Below, piece after piece: positions 35,701 through 47,700 of a stretch of DNA of 64,000 nt. Location of the stretch: positions 25,451,761-25,515,760 of the forward strand of contig CM046857.1 in the NCBI GenBank assembly GCA_025617745.1. The letters run 5' to 3'. The stretch is from Heliocidaris erythrogramma (taxonomy: Eukaryota > Echinodermata > Echinoidea > Camarodonta > Echinometridae). Both the position numbers and the translations under genes were made by a program. Positions within the stretch are counted from its first letter, which is position 1, and the number at the start of each line of letters is the position of its first letter. The notes under the pieces are model-generated. The model was given only the letters and a program-made list of their open reading frames with translations, did not search any database and was not told where the DNA came from.

Positions 35701-38700
35701 AAATCTTTCCCTTCAAGAGATTTTTCTTCAGGTTCTCCTTTATCTTCAACAGGGCCTTTTCTTTGATCTTACCAACATCTGGGCTCTTCTCAGGATCATC
35801 ACATTTCACAGTACCCTGATTTTCAGAGGTCACTGCTTCAGAAATCGCTGCTCCCTCATCTGATGCTATTTCCTGATCTTCATCTCCTTGCTCCGATTGT
35901 TGACTGTTCTGGAGTGCACCTTCCCCAGTAACCTCAGGTACTGAACTTTCTGTAGATGCCTTGTCATCAACTTTTGAGTCCAGCTCAAAGGATGTTGTCT
36001 GATTTCCCTCTGATGAGAAGCCATCACTCGAAGGCTGTGGTGCTGTTTTGATTTTGCCTGTTGATTCCTTAGTGGGACCTTCATGAAAAATGACAGAAGA
36101 AAAACACACTTCTTCAATGATATATATTCTCTATAAAACAAATACCATTGTATTGCCTATGCACAAATATGAAGACCCAATTGGCAACACGACTCCTCCC
36201 ACAACTACAGCTTTCAGGAACATACAAAACTCTTTTCATTAAAAATTTATTCAAGAATATTGAACATTTAGCTTGGGTGAACTCGAGAGATGTATTTTGA
36301 GAAATATCCTTCTTGCCCTTTTCTTACACAAGATGTTTACATTAACTGTGGTTTTGAAGTACAGACTGCATTTTTGTACAAGGTGAAAAAAACAACGCGG
36401 TGCTAAATTTTCCATATGATCTCTTGTCCAACATTTTCATTTTCTTCCCTGCATTACTGGAATTGTTCCCTTTAATGATACATGTACTAAGTTACTGAAA
36501 ATAAGTCACTGAACCATTACTGAATCATTCAGTTGAAGGTCCCTCTGAACAATTAATCAGACATCAATGTACAATTTATTAATTGTTCATGACTGATCCT
36601 TAAAAATGATGGACAGTAATGGGATATAACAGTTAAAAGCAAGCTCACCTTTGTCTTGTGAACTTGTATCCATTACGCTGTCCTCTGTGTCTGACAGAAC
36701 TACAATATCTTCACACCGAGGTGGGGTAAAAGCCTCTTCCATCCTTGAGCTATTATCATCTGTATGTTCAAACACACCCTTTTCTCCCTCCATCTTGGGA
36801 GGACTTCCTTGATTAGTGTCACCCTGACTAGGTTTAATTTCTCCCAAACCCATCCTTGCTGTCGGTGTACTTATGGTGGTGCTGGCTGGTGGACTTTCAT
36901 TGCTTTGTGACTGCAAAAGTGCTTGCTTCTTTAGCATGTCACTTTTCTGCATCCTGCTTACACTTGATGTTGGAGCACTCTTTCTAGCACTGTGCACTCT
37001 CCTGGGACTTGCGGCTGCACTTTCAGTTTCACCAGATGAACTGGCCTCTGTTACTTTTCCTGCAGACTTTTCACTGTCTATATGATTTGGAACAGAAATT
37101 TCAGTTCGGTGAGGACTTCCTTTGGTATTGCCCCCATTTCCTGTTCTTGAAGTCACATTGACTTCATCAGACTTTTGGGCTGTTATTTCTTTTATTTCTA
37201 CAACATTTGCTTTAGGTTGTTTACTCTGAAGAAATTCTTTTTCCTGTGACATGGTCAATACACCTTTCTTTTTGTGCTTATCAGCATTGGGCTTTACTGT
37301 CTCCATGGGAGTTCTCTGAGTTGCTTTGCCTGAGTCAGAATTTGAAAGACCTTGCGAGGTTGCAGGAGAGCCGGACCTGACCTTATTCAAGGTATGGTTT
37401 TGTATAGTCCTTTCATTATTCACGACATTCTCTTTGGGCTCTTTTTTCAATTGTTTTGACTCCTCATTCTCAGAAGCATTCTGTGATACTGTGTGATTGC
37501 CCTGCACACAGCTCACATTAGTTTTCCTGTAAGTTGAAATTAAGGATTTAGGAGATTCTGGAATACTGGAACCACTCTGGTGCCTCCTCTTCTCACGTTG
37601 AGCAGGGTACCTCCCACGACGATCTTGGAAGCCTGAGGATACGTCCCTGTCTCCTCTGGGGACTCTCTCGTATCTGCCTTCTGGAGATGTTACTCTCCTC
37701 TCCCCGATGGATTCGTCCGGATAAGATGATGCCCTCCTACCAAACGGACCCCCAGAATTATTATAGTCTCTGCCATATGAGTCTCTACTTCCTCTGGTGC
37801 CATAATTGCCTCGAGGAGACCAGTGCCTTCTTTGTTGAAATCTATTATCTCGCCCCCCACTTCTATACGGCCCAGAGTACCTTGCATCAAATCGACCCTG
37901 TTTATGGTAGTCTCCCGGTGAAGTGTCTAAGAATCCTGATTCCCTGGATTGTGAATAGTGGTGAAACCCCTTGCCCCTGGGATCTGGTCGATTCATTTTT
38001 TTCCCACGCTTTTGAGTTGCAGTTGGCATTGATCGATCTGTTGTTACCAGAATAAAAAGAAAAAAAAACTTATCAACAAACCCAGCCACCAGTGTTTAAA
38101 TTCCATTGTTCAATATATAAAAAATGCAACACCATCTGAATTTAAGCATGTTCAATCTTCAAGATGGAAAATGTTGATACCCATACCTACACATGTACCT
38201 AAATCAGTTGAATTTCGCTTTCATAAAAAAAATTTACAGATTGGTGATAAATATGGCTAAATTAGGGTTATAAGAAATTCATTACTTTCTCATTTTTCAT
38301 CGGACTTTGCTCAAACCTTCACTGATATATTTCTTTAATGTTTCCGCTTCTTTTAAAACCAACTTTATATCAGGGTGGACTTTTCTTTTAATACTTACTT
38401 CTTGTTCTCAGGACTTTGATTCCTTCGATTCTGTAGCTCAATGATTCTGCTCTTGTTAACATGTAGTACCTGCGGAGAAACAAATGAAAGAGAAGACATA
38501 ATTGAGGTGCCATGGTCTAGTGGAAACGTACCGGTAGGTGGACTGTGGTGCACATGGTTTGTACTCCTAGCCACGACATTAATGTAGTACATTTCAATGG
38601 GTACCTTGTAGAAATTCCTTGAATGCTTTCAGCACCTTAGATCAGTTTGACTTAAGCCAGGGTAATAGTAGTACTTGGTAGGTGTTTTGAGCATCCTCTG

Positions 38701-41700
38701 GGATTGATATATATGCGTAATATAAATGTTGCTTTTACATGTGGGTCTGAGCCAAAAGTCATATCATCAGGACAGGATGGAATTTGATGGGATTTATCCT
38801 CATTACTAAAAAAAAGAAATACTTCCATGGTTCACTTTGTCCACATGCTGAATACCTCCATTTATACATGAAGTTTACATTGGAGAACAATACCACAACA
38901 AGACTGATGACGATTCCATCAATATGGTAACAACACTTCTTGTTAGCGGGACAGCACGGAACGATAGAATGGTCAAATTTCGTAAAAACGGATTCAAGGT
39001 CAAATTCTATTGGAAGTTAAAATCAAAGACGTGTCATGTCTTGTGATTTTTGATTGGTATGATAAAGCACATTACATACAAACAGCAAGCTAAGTTTTTG
39101 ACACAACAAATTGTTTTTTATTTGAAAATTCATCAATGGGTGTCACGCTACAGGACGGAATGCGACGGGACGGAAACTTTTGCACCATGTACAAAACGGA
39201 TGGGGATTTTGACAAAGTTTTAATTTCATCAAATTGTTATTTTGTCTATTATGGTCCAGGTACGGGAAGTAGTAATCTTTATTGTTCATTCAAATCAATG
39301 GGATAAAAATCACGAGATTTAAAACTAGAAATGTCCATTGCCGTGCAATGCGAATGTATCCCCCGGCACTGGCAACGATTCGAAGGAGGGACAAAGAACC
39401 TCCCCCCTCCCCTCCCTCAAACAAAAGGATAGCGTAGAGATTGCCGCCATTAGCCCGGACTATTGTCAACACGAGGAGCAGCATCATCAAAACAATGTGT
39501 GTAGATTATGTAGAGTTTATAATGCATCTCTATAGAAAATTCGAAAGAAATCTGTCAAGAAATGTGACCTCAGAGCGAACACAAGATATCCTCTAAAATA
39601 TGACCTTTGACCCTATGAAAGATGAAACACTGGGGGCAGCATCACCAAAAACTGTGGAGGTCTAGAGTAATCTATGATGGACCTCCGTACAAAATCTGAA
39701 AGAAATCCGTCAAAAAATGTAAAAGTTAGAGCGCAGAAAAGACATATGACCTTTGATCCTATAAAGGACGGAAAAATGAGGGCAGCATCAGCAAAAAGTA
39801 AAGATGTGTAGATTATACCAAGTTACAACTCCATACAAATTTTGAACGAAATCTGTCAAGAAATGCAGAAGAGTGCAAGAAATGGCTAAATGACCTTTGA
39901 TCCTATAAAAGATGGAACAATGAGGGCAGCATCACCAAAAAGTAAAGATGTGTAGATTATACCAAGTTACATCTCCATGGAAAATTTGAAAGAAATCCAT
40001 CCAGAAATGTGGCCTGCAGAGTGCACTCACGCCATGCCCTGAAGTATCACCTTTGACCCTATAAAAGACGGGACACTGGTGGCAGCATAACCAAAAACTA
40101 TAGGTTTTAGATTATACCAAGAGACACCTTCATGCAAAATTTGAACGAAATCCGTTTAGAAATGTGACCGCCAGAGCGCACACAACAAGAGTGCACACAA
40201 GACATCTATCAAAATATGACCTTTGACCCTATAAAAGACTGAACACTGGAGGCAGCATCACCAAAATCTATCGGTTTCTAGATTATACCAAGATACACTT
40301 CCATACAAAGTTTGAAAGAAATGTGACCGCTAGAGCGCACACAAGAATGTAACGGGCGGCGGCGGAACGCTGCTGAATCCAAAGTATCCTCCGGTATTCT
40401 GCTGGGGATACAATGGGGATACAATGAGAATACTAACATCAAATTACATGCATGGGACTATACTTTAAATTCGTAAATTCCGTCCGTCACACCTAAAAAC
40501 TCTTAAATGCGAAGGGACGGAAAAATAGTTAACGCATCACAGCTTTTCTAGAAATAGAAGGAAAATGATTTTGATGATCCAGAAGTGATAATAGTTCATT
40601 GATACTTTATAAAACCTCAGTCAGGGCTCGACGAAAATCATTTTGGTGGACCAAACTCAATTTTGGTGGTCCACATTAATTAATAAAATAAATAAATTTT
40701 TTGTGCAAACATTTAGAATTATTGTTTGTGGTATTGTTTTCAATTTCATGACAAGCGCTTCACCTTTCACTTTCACATACTGTAAAAGCTGTTATATTTT
40801 CACAAATTTCACTCGGGATGCGAATTTAAAGGCCAAGTCCACCCTAACAAAAAGTTGGTTTGAATAGAGAAAAATCCAACAAGCATAACACTGAAAATTT
40901 CATCAAAATAGGATATAAAATAAGAAAGTTATGGTATTTTAAAGTTTCGCTTAATTTCGCGAAACAGTTGTATGCACATTCTGCTCAGTATGCAAATGAG
41001 GGAACCAGTGACGTCACGCACTCACTATTTCTTTTGTATTTTATTACATGAAATACAAAATATTTTAATTTTTCCTTGCTATAATGTGAAACAAGGTTTG
41101 ATTCCTCACTGAACATGTGTAATTGCCATTGTTGCAACCTACACACAATTCAATGAGAGCTTCCTAATTGGGAAATCTGCAGAAATTAAAATATTCTATA
41201 TTTCACATAACATACAAAAGAAATAGTGAGTGGGTGACGTCACTGGTTCCCTCATTTCCATACTGAGCAGGATGTGCATATAACTGTTTTGCAAAATTAA
41301 GTGAAACTTTAAAATACCATAACTTTCTTATTTTACATCCTATTTTGATGAAATTTTCAGTGTTCTGCTTGTTGGATTTTTCTCTATTCAAATCAGTAAA
41401 ATCAGAAGTGATTTTATTATTTGCTAGATAAATCTATGTACCTACCTATTCGCTAGTCTTCCGACTACGCAAGCCATTCGAGTAATTAAAGTCACGACAG
41501 TGCATATACCCCCCTAGGATCACGCCTTCCTCTGTGCACGTACGCATGACGCGCGCACACAATCCTCCTCTTTACGAGCAGCCTCAGACAAACTTTGACA
41601 TGTTGCTAGGCAAGGAGTGGGGTAGGAGGGTGGGACATAGGTAGGTACATAGATTTATCTAGCAAATAATAAAATCACTTCTGATTTTACTGATTTAGTA

Positions 41701-44700
41701 TGTTTGCTAGACCAGCACAGATTCAAATGGGGGGATGTCTCAAGAGGAAGGTCAACAGGAACCCAAGGATGACGTTGCAGCTTGCAACGTCTTGTTAGAA
41801 AAAGACTCAACAGACAGAACATCTTTTAAATTAAAAGATGTGAAGGACGTGGAGGAGCGCCAGTAGGCTGCCCTCATAATGTCCACTAGGGGCACCCCTT
41901 GGAAAAGAGCCCAAGAGGCACTGATGCCCCTGGTATCGTGAGCACGGGGCTTCCCATCACTCAATAGGGCCTCCGGCCCAGCCGCCTGGATCGCTTCGAC
42001 TATCCATCTAGAAATGGATTCTCTGGAAGCGGGGGAAAAGGGCTCTCGAGTGATGACAAAAAACTGATCACTCTTACGAAGAGTCTTAGTCCTATCTAAA
42101 TACCATTTCAAGGCCCTCACCGGACACCAGACCTTATCCTCCTGCACCGAGGAATGGTCCGACAGCGGTCTAAGAAAAATCTCAACTGGTCCAGAGGAGC
42201 AGTCTGATTTTTGGCAATAAAGGAGGGCTTGGGTATAAGTCGCACACCATGGTTCTCCCAACGGATGTGACCCGGTGTGATACACAGAGCATGAAGAGTA
42301 CTCCTCCTCTGTGCAGAAGCAATAGCGACTAAAAACAGCGTCTTGACCGTTAAATGGTGAAGGGACGCTTTACCCAAAGGTTCAAAAGGTGGCTTCGCAA
42401 GCACGTCAAGGACCTTGGGCAGACTCCAAGAAGGAGTCAGGCTACGAGTTGATGGACGCTGCAAGAAGAAGGAGCGAGTCAACCTAGCCAAAAGAGGGGA
42501 GTTGGAGACTCCCGAACCATCAGCAAAACCAACGTGGACGGCGGCAATAGCCGAACGATAGCCACGTATGGTTGAAATCGATCTACCCTTATCGAAAAGG
42601 GAGATCAAAAAATCGGCAATAACACCAATAGGGGCTTCACGTGGCGAGACACCCTGATTCTCGCACCAAGAAAAGAAGGCCCCTAGACGAGAGTTGTAGA
42701 GATCTCTAGTGGAGTCTCTACGGCTTCTCATTACAAACTGGGAGGCCCTCTCGGAGAGCCCCGAGTTTCTGGCGTCTTCCCCAACAACGGCCAGGCAGTC
42801 AAGTGGAGGACCACTGGGCGTTGATGAACAATCCCCGAGAGGGGTTGAATTATCAAATCCTCCCTGAGAGGAAGGGGAAACGGCTGGCCGGCCAGGAGAC
42901 TCAGCAGGTCTGGAAACCAATGTCTCGCTGGCCAATGTGGGGCTATCAACAACGCCTCCTGATCCCGAACCCGCGAGCAATACCTCGGGAGTCGGTGATT
43001 GAGGGTGGAGGCGAACAGATCGATCTCCAGAGGACCCCACACCTCTTGGAGAAGAGCAAACACCTCCGGATGAAGAGTCCACTCTGACGGGAGGCATTTG
43101 CCCCGAGACAGAAAATCCGCGATCAGATTGTCCTGACCGGGAATGTAGGAGGCTACCGGAATAATGTTCATAGACCGGCACCACCTCCACAACTGGGCAG
43201 CTAAGGTGTTCAGAGAGGAAGACCGAGTGCCGCCTTGGCGATTGATATAGGCAGCTACAGTGCGACCAACAAGACCGGGCCTGAAATGATGAAGAGACAG
43301 GCTGACCGCCATCATTTCCAAGACGTCGACTAGACTGGCCAGATAGCCCAGGAATTGAAGCCATTGTCTGGCTCTGACCCTGCGGGCCACTCGCAATGAC
43401 CGTGCGGTCATGGTGATAGTCCGAATTATGTCCCGACTGGGGCGGGCAAGCTGATTCGGGATATCTATCTCCGCACCTAAGTACACCGGGGTACGTGTGG
43501 GAGATAATTCTGATTTTTCCCAGTTTATCAGAAAGCCTAAGTCTTGCGTAACTGATCCAACAGGAGGGACTCCGAGTTTGCAACTAGGAGCCAATCGTCT
43601 AGATAGACGAATAATCGGAGGCCGCGATTCCGTAGAAACGCGGCCAGGGCCGACACTATTCGGGTAAAGACTCGAGGGGCCGGCCTCAGCCCGAAGGGCA
43701 GGGCACGAAATCGAAACGTTTCGCCCTGGAACGCGAATCCCAGCAAATTTCTCGACAGAGAGTGAATGGGAATGTGAAAGTACGCGTCTTTGAGATCGAG
43801 GGAGATCGCAAGGTCGTCCCGCTTGATCAAGGGCAGAATAGATGCCAAGGTCTCCATGCGAAAATGCACTGGAGGTATAAACCTGTTGATTCTTTTCATG
43901 TTTAGAATCATACGTAAACTTCCCGAGCGCTTGGGAATGACAAAAATTGGGGAGAGACAGAGATGAGGATGATCTCTCATCCTTTCTACAGCGCCCTTTC
44001 CCAGCAGCGTGGCGATCTCTGAGGAGATGTGCTGCTGGAAAAGGGCGGACATTGGAGGCGGGCGGATTCTGATGGCGCCGTTTGGAATCGGCTTTATCAG
44101 ATCTATGTAAAAGCCGTCGCGCACGGATAGCACAAAGGCGTCGCCGGAGATTGCCTCCCAAACTGGGAGGAATCTCCGGAGCCGCCCGCCTACGCTGTCC
44201 ACAAGCACTCAGGGTAAGGTATTAGAAGGCCGACTTGGGCCCTTGGCGGCGGTCTTACGCCCCCCTCTTCCTCTCGCCGAACCTCAACCACGGTTGTCCA
44301 GGTCTCAACCCGAGGGATAGTCACAGTCACTCGACGATTTGAGCGGTTAGCGCCTGTCGAGACCGACATAGACTTCGGAAAGGACCGAGCAGGCTGAGTG
44401 GGCAAGAATTGTCTGGCCATCTCCTTTGCCTGTTTGCGACCCTCTATCTCTTTGAGGAAGACCTCGTTAAACTGGCCCCCAACGAGTTTGGGATGAGAGG
44501 AAGGGATACCCCGCAAGAGAGGCGGGATGTCTTTCTCTAGCACTCCCAGTGTGGAGAGCGCCAACTTACGGCGTTGATGCGTAATGTCAATCGCCGCTGA
44601 TGAGAGCTGAGACCACTGAAGTCCAGCTAACAAAAGCAGGAGTTCATCCAACAAATTGGAGTCCCCCTCGGTCACATTCAGTTCAACTGATCTGGCCCGA

Positions 44701-47700
44701 AGGCGTAACAGTGAACCCAGGTACGCCGAAAGTCTTAAGCCCGACCTGACTTTGGTTTCAAAGTTCACTAGGGGCTTCTCGGCGGATCTATAGGACTGAG
44801 ACTTGAAATTGATATTCAAACGTTGTCCCATACCCATAATTTCCTGGGATAAACCCTTGGCTGAAAAGAAGCCCTGGGTATCATCCCGATAGAAAGAGAA
44901 GGCACTACCAAAGGGACGTCGGGTAGCCCGACCCGCATCGGTAAGTGCCTCCCTATCCCCATACTCCTGTTTGAAGTCCTCTGTAAGAGGAATACCAGGA
45001 GACGGGCCATGCTGTCTGAATAACAGTGATGGCTGATCACTGTCCGACTGGACTTGGGGGAAAAATTTCTGGCATATACTTCTCCAACAGGGCCTTGGCA
45101 TCTGCCGCCATAGCCTGACAAGGCTGGGGGTCGTAGCCGGCCTGAGATTCTGAAACAGACGGGGTAGAAACCTGCGAGACAGAATCAAATTCGGGAGTAG
45201 TCCGGTGGGGAAAATCCCATGGGGGTGGATATGCCCACGGACCAGTGACAGACTCCTCCCCCGGCGGGGCTCCGAGAGCCGCAGGCACGGGAGGAGTAGG
45301 TCGAGATACCGCATTCGGACAAAATTGTCCCAGGTTCTCATGAATATCGGAGACCGGGAACACACCGGGGTCCGACTCGGGAACATCCTCCATCACAGTG
45401 ACAACTGACTGGGGAGAACCCGTCTCAGTAGCTGGCAGCGTCGGGGGATTAGTATCCCAACCATGCTGCTCAGCAAAGAGTCTCATTAATCTGAGCAACT
45501 CAGATTGAGAGTCGGGGGGAAGAGAGGGCTGAGCCTTCTTACCCGACTTGGGTTTATCCTTGGATTTACCCTTCTTGGCTTTAAGCTTCTTAGCGGGGGT
45601 GTGAGCCACCGTAATAGAAGGCCGTTTAGAAGCACGGGAAGTGTTAGGCTGCAATATAGAAGCCTCACTACCCAAATTGTCCGGGCCGGGCTCCCCAGTG
45701 GGGAGAAGCAATTCGGCCGCAACTCTAGGGACTGTGCTTCCCCGACCAGAGCCCCGATTCGCATTGACTGCCGGGGGGTGGACGGGCTGCTGTATTGCAG
45801 CACTGCTGGAAATAGCACCCGGAGCACTGACGTTGGTCAGTGGCTGGCGGGAACCAGCAGTCTTCCGCTGCGAGAACTTGCTCAAGGAGGTCTCTTAGCA
45901 GGATGCGGATTTGCGTTACCGGCTGTAATTCCCCCAGACACACCGACGGCGGTCGGATGTCGGGGGAAGCCAGTAACACTGGGTGAAATCTCGCTAGGCA
46001 CCCCGACGATGGTCCGGGGTCGGCAAGACCCAGTAACGTCATTAGCTCACCGCTTAGCGGTCTTACCAGTTAATGCCCCCTCCAGGCTCCCGACGGTGGT
46101 CGGGGGTCGAGAGGACCCAGTAATACTAGCTACCGCCCCCCCCAACTGCAGACGCGGTGGTCGTGAGTTGGAGGGAGCTAGAATTGCTAATGACGGGTGT
46201 TCGGTCCGAGGACTTATGAACACCTAACTTACCTATAAAGCCTGTCTTGCTCGACGCTCCCGGTACAAAAATACCAGAGCGAGCCGACAGACTGACGCCC
46301 TTACCTCCCCTGACCATCGTGTTTGACTCGCTGGGAGGCGAGCGAAACACAGAGGTCTCCAACACACTCACTGGGCTGACGCCCTTATAAGTGAGAGTAG
46401 TGGAAGGGAGTGGAAGGGAGTGGAAGGAAGCGAGAGTGAAACGGAATGGAATTTTCCAGCGCAGTGTGTGGAAAATTCCATTCACGCACTACGAACAAAA
46501 GAACACTCTCGTAAGGGTATATGCACACAACAGCCACACACACGAAACACCAACGAAACGTTACAGGGCTGAGCGCCCGGCAAAACGCCAAAGCGAATGC
46601 CCTGGGCTACTATACGAAAGAGGTGAAAAGTGAGGTATGAATTTAAGCTCAAATATCACCAAAATAAATACGTGACAGACATAAACCGACACTAAACATA
46701 TATTAAAACAAGTCTAGGACGGAAATATTGGCAAAAGTCACCAGAAAACGCGCTAAAAGAGTAGCAAACTCTGAATTTTTGCGCAAGATAGTGACTTAGC
46801 TGCAACTCTTTAGGCTGCGAGATGGAAAGAGGAGGATTGTGTGCGCGCGTCATGCGTACGTGCAGAGGAAGGCGTGATCCTAGGGGGGTATATGCACTGT
46901 CGTGACTTTAATTACTCGAATGGCTTGCGTAGTCGGAAGACTAGCAAATAGGTAGGTACATTGATTTATTGTAGTCAAATCAACTTTTTGTTAGGGTGGA
47001 CTTGGCCTTTAACAGCTCGTGAAACTATTGCCACTTGATTATGACTGCACTAACCTGCATGCGAAACAGTGAAACCTGATGAGAAAACCAGACCTCTGAT
47101 CACTATGCCTATATGATCAGGGAGGTGGTTATTGAAGCTCAAATTATCACCTTAATCTGCTCAATTTAGATGCTAGCACTTAATATGTACATAAATTCTA
47201 CTACATAAAAATTGGTTAGACACTTCAAAAATTGGCTTGAATTTCACTTTTATTCTAGCTCAGAGCTAAAATCTCATGCCTTAATTCATTCTGCAGTAAA
47301 AGATATTTATATTCTTTCATTTAATGTAAAATTCGTGTTGCAATAATTCAGATTTGGTGGCAAATTATTGAATTTCTTTGATTATTCTTCATTCTCAAGT
47401 ACATGTGTCACATGACAGCTATCGCGATCGCGAATGCGCGTCACGTGACTTATACGTGTTTGAGAAGAAATGATATTCAGAGATATTCAATATTTTGACA
47501 CCAAAACCAATTTTTTGAAACAGGAATCTAACAAAAAATCATAAATTACTAGAGATCGAATTGTGGTATGAGGTTTCAGCTTTGAGCTTTGAGCTACAAT
47601 TAAAGTGAAATTTAAGCCAATTTTCTGAAGTGTCTAACCAACTTTTCCAGGCCAGACTTTATGACATCAAGCAAAGACAAAGACATCTAGGAATAATCGT

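Larger units (their letters stand above)
41396..46975 (-). mobile_element. DIRS-type tyrosine-recombinase retroelement (fossil)
   Basis: About 5.6 kb, coding on the minus strand. Terminal inverted repeats of roughly 140 bp (41,429-41,575 and 46,828-46,969) share CTTCCGACTACGCAAGCC. An internal complementary region at about 41,637-41,700 matches the outermost left end (41,390-41,450) in inverted order, as known for DIRS elements. Parts from 5' to 3': gag-like region, reverse transcriptase, RNase H, tyrosine recombinase, in overlapping frames as is usual for the family. CAAATCA occurs at both borders (41,389-41,395 and 46,976-46,982). It looks largely whole with at most a few breaks; the closely similar inverted repeats suggest a fairly recent insertion. 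Confidence 0.85.
40830..47008. mobile_element. TTAA-flanked palindromic element, split by a DIRS insertion
   Basis: TTAA at 40,826-40,829 and 47,009-47,012 flanks the ends AGGCCAAGTCCACCCTAAC and its reverse complement. The left part (40,830-41,395) folds on itself: 40,850-41,045 faces 41,190-41,395, sharing AAATCCAACAAGC and GGAACCAGTGACGTCAC. Only the last 26-33 bp of the right arm lie beyond the DIRS element. Without that insert the element is about 0.6 kb and non-coding. Related to 12,630-13,385. Confidence 0.75.

Noticed and set aside
38399-38469. Alternative frame VLHVNKSRIIELQNRR as the coding frame of this exon
   Set aside because: Joined to the next exon it meets a stop and misses the RG-rich frame; the other frame fits both neighbours.
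45505-46633. Plus-strand open frames in the DIRS 5' region
   Set aside because: Antisense shadows in GC-rich element sequence; no domain.
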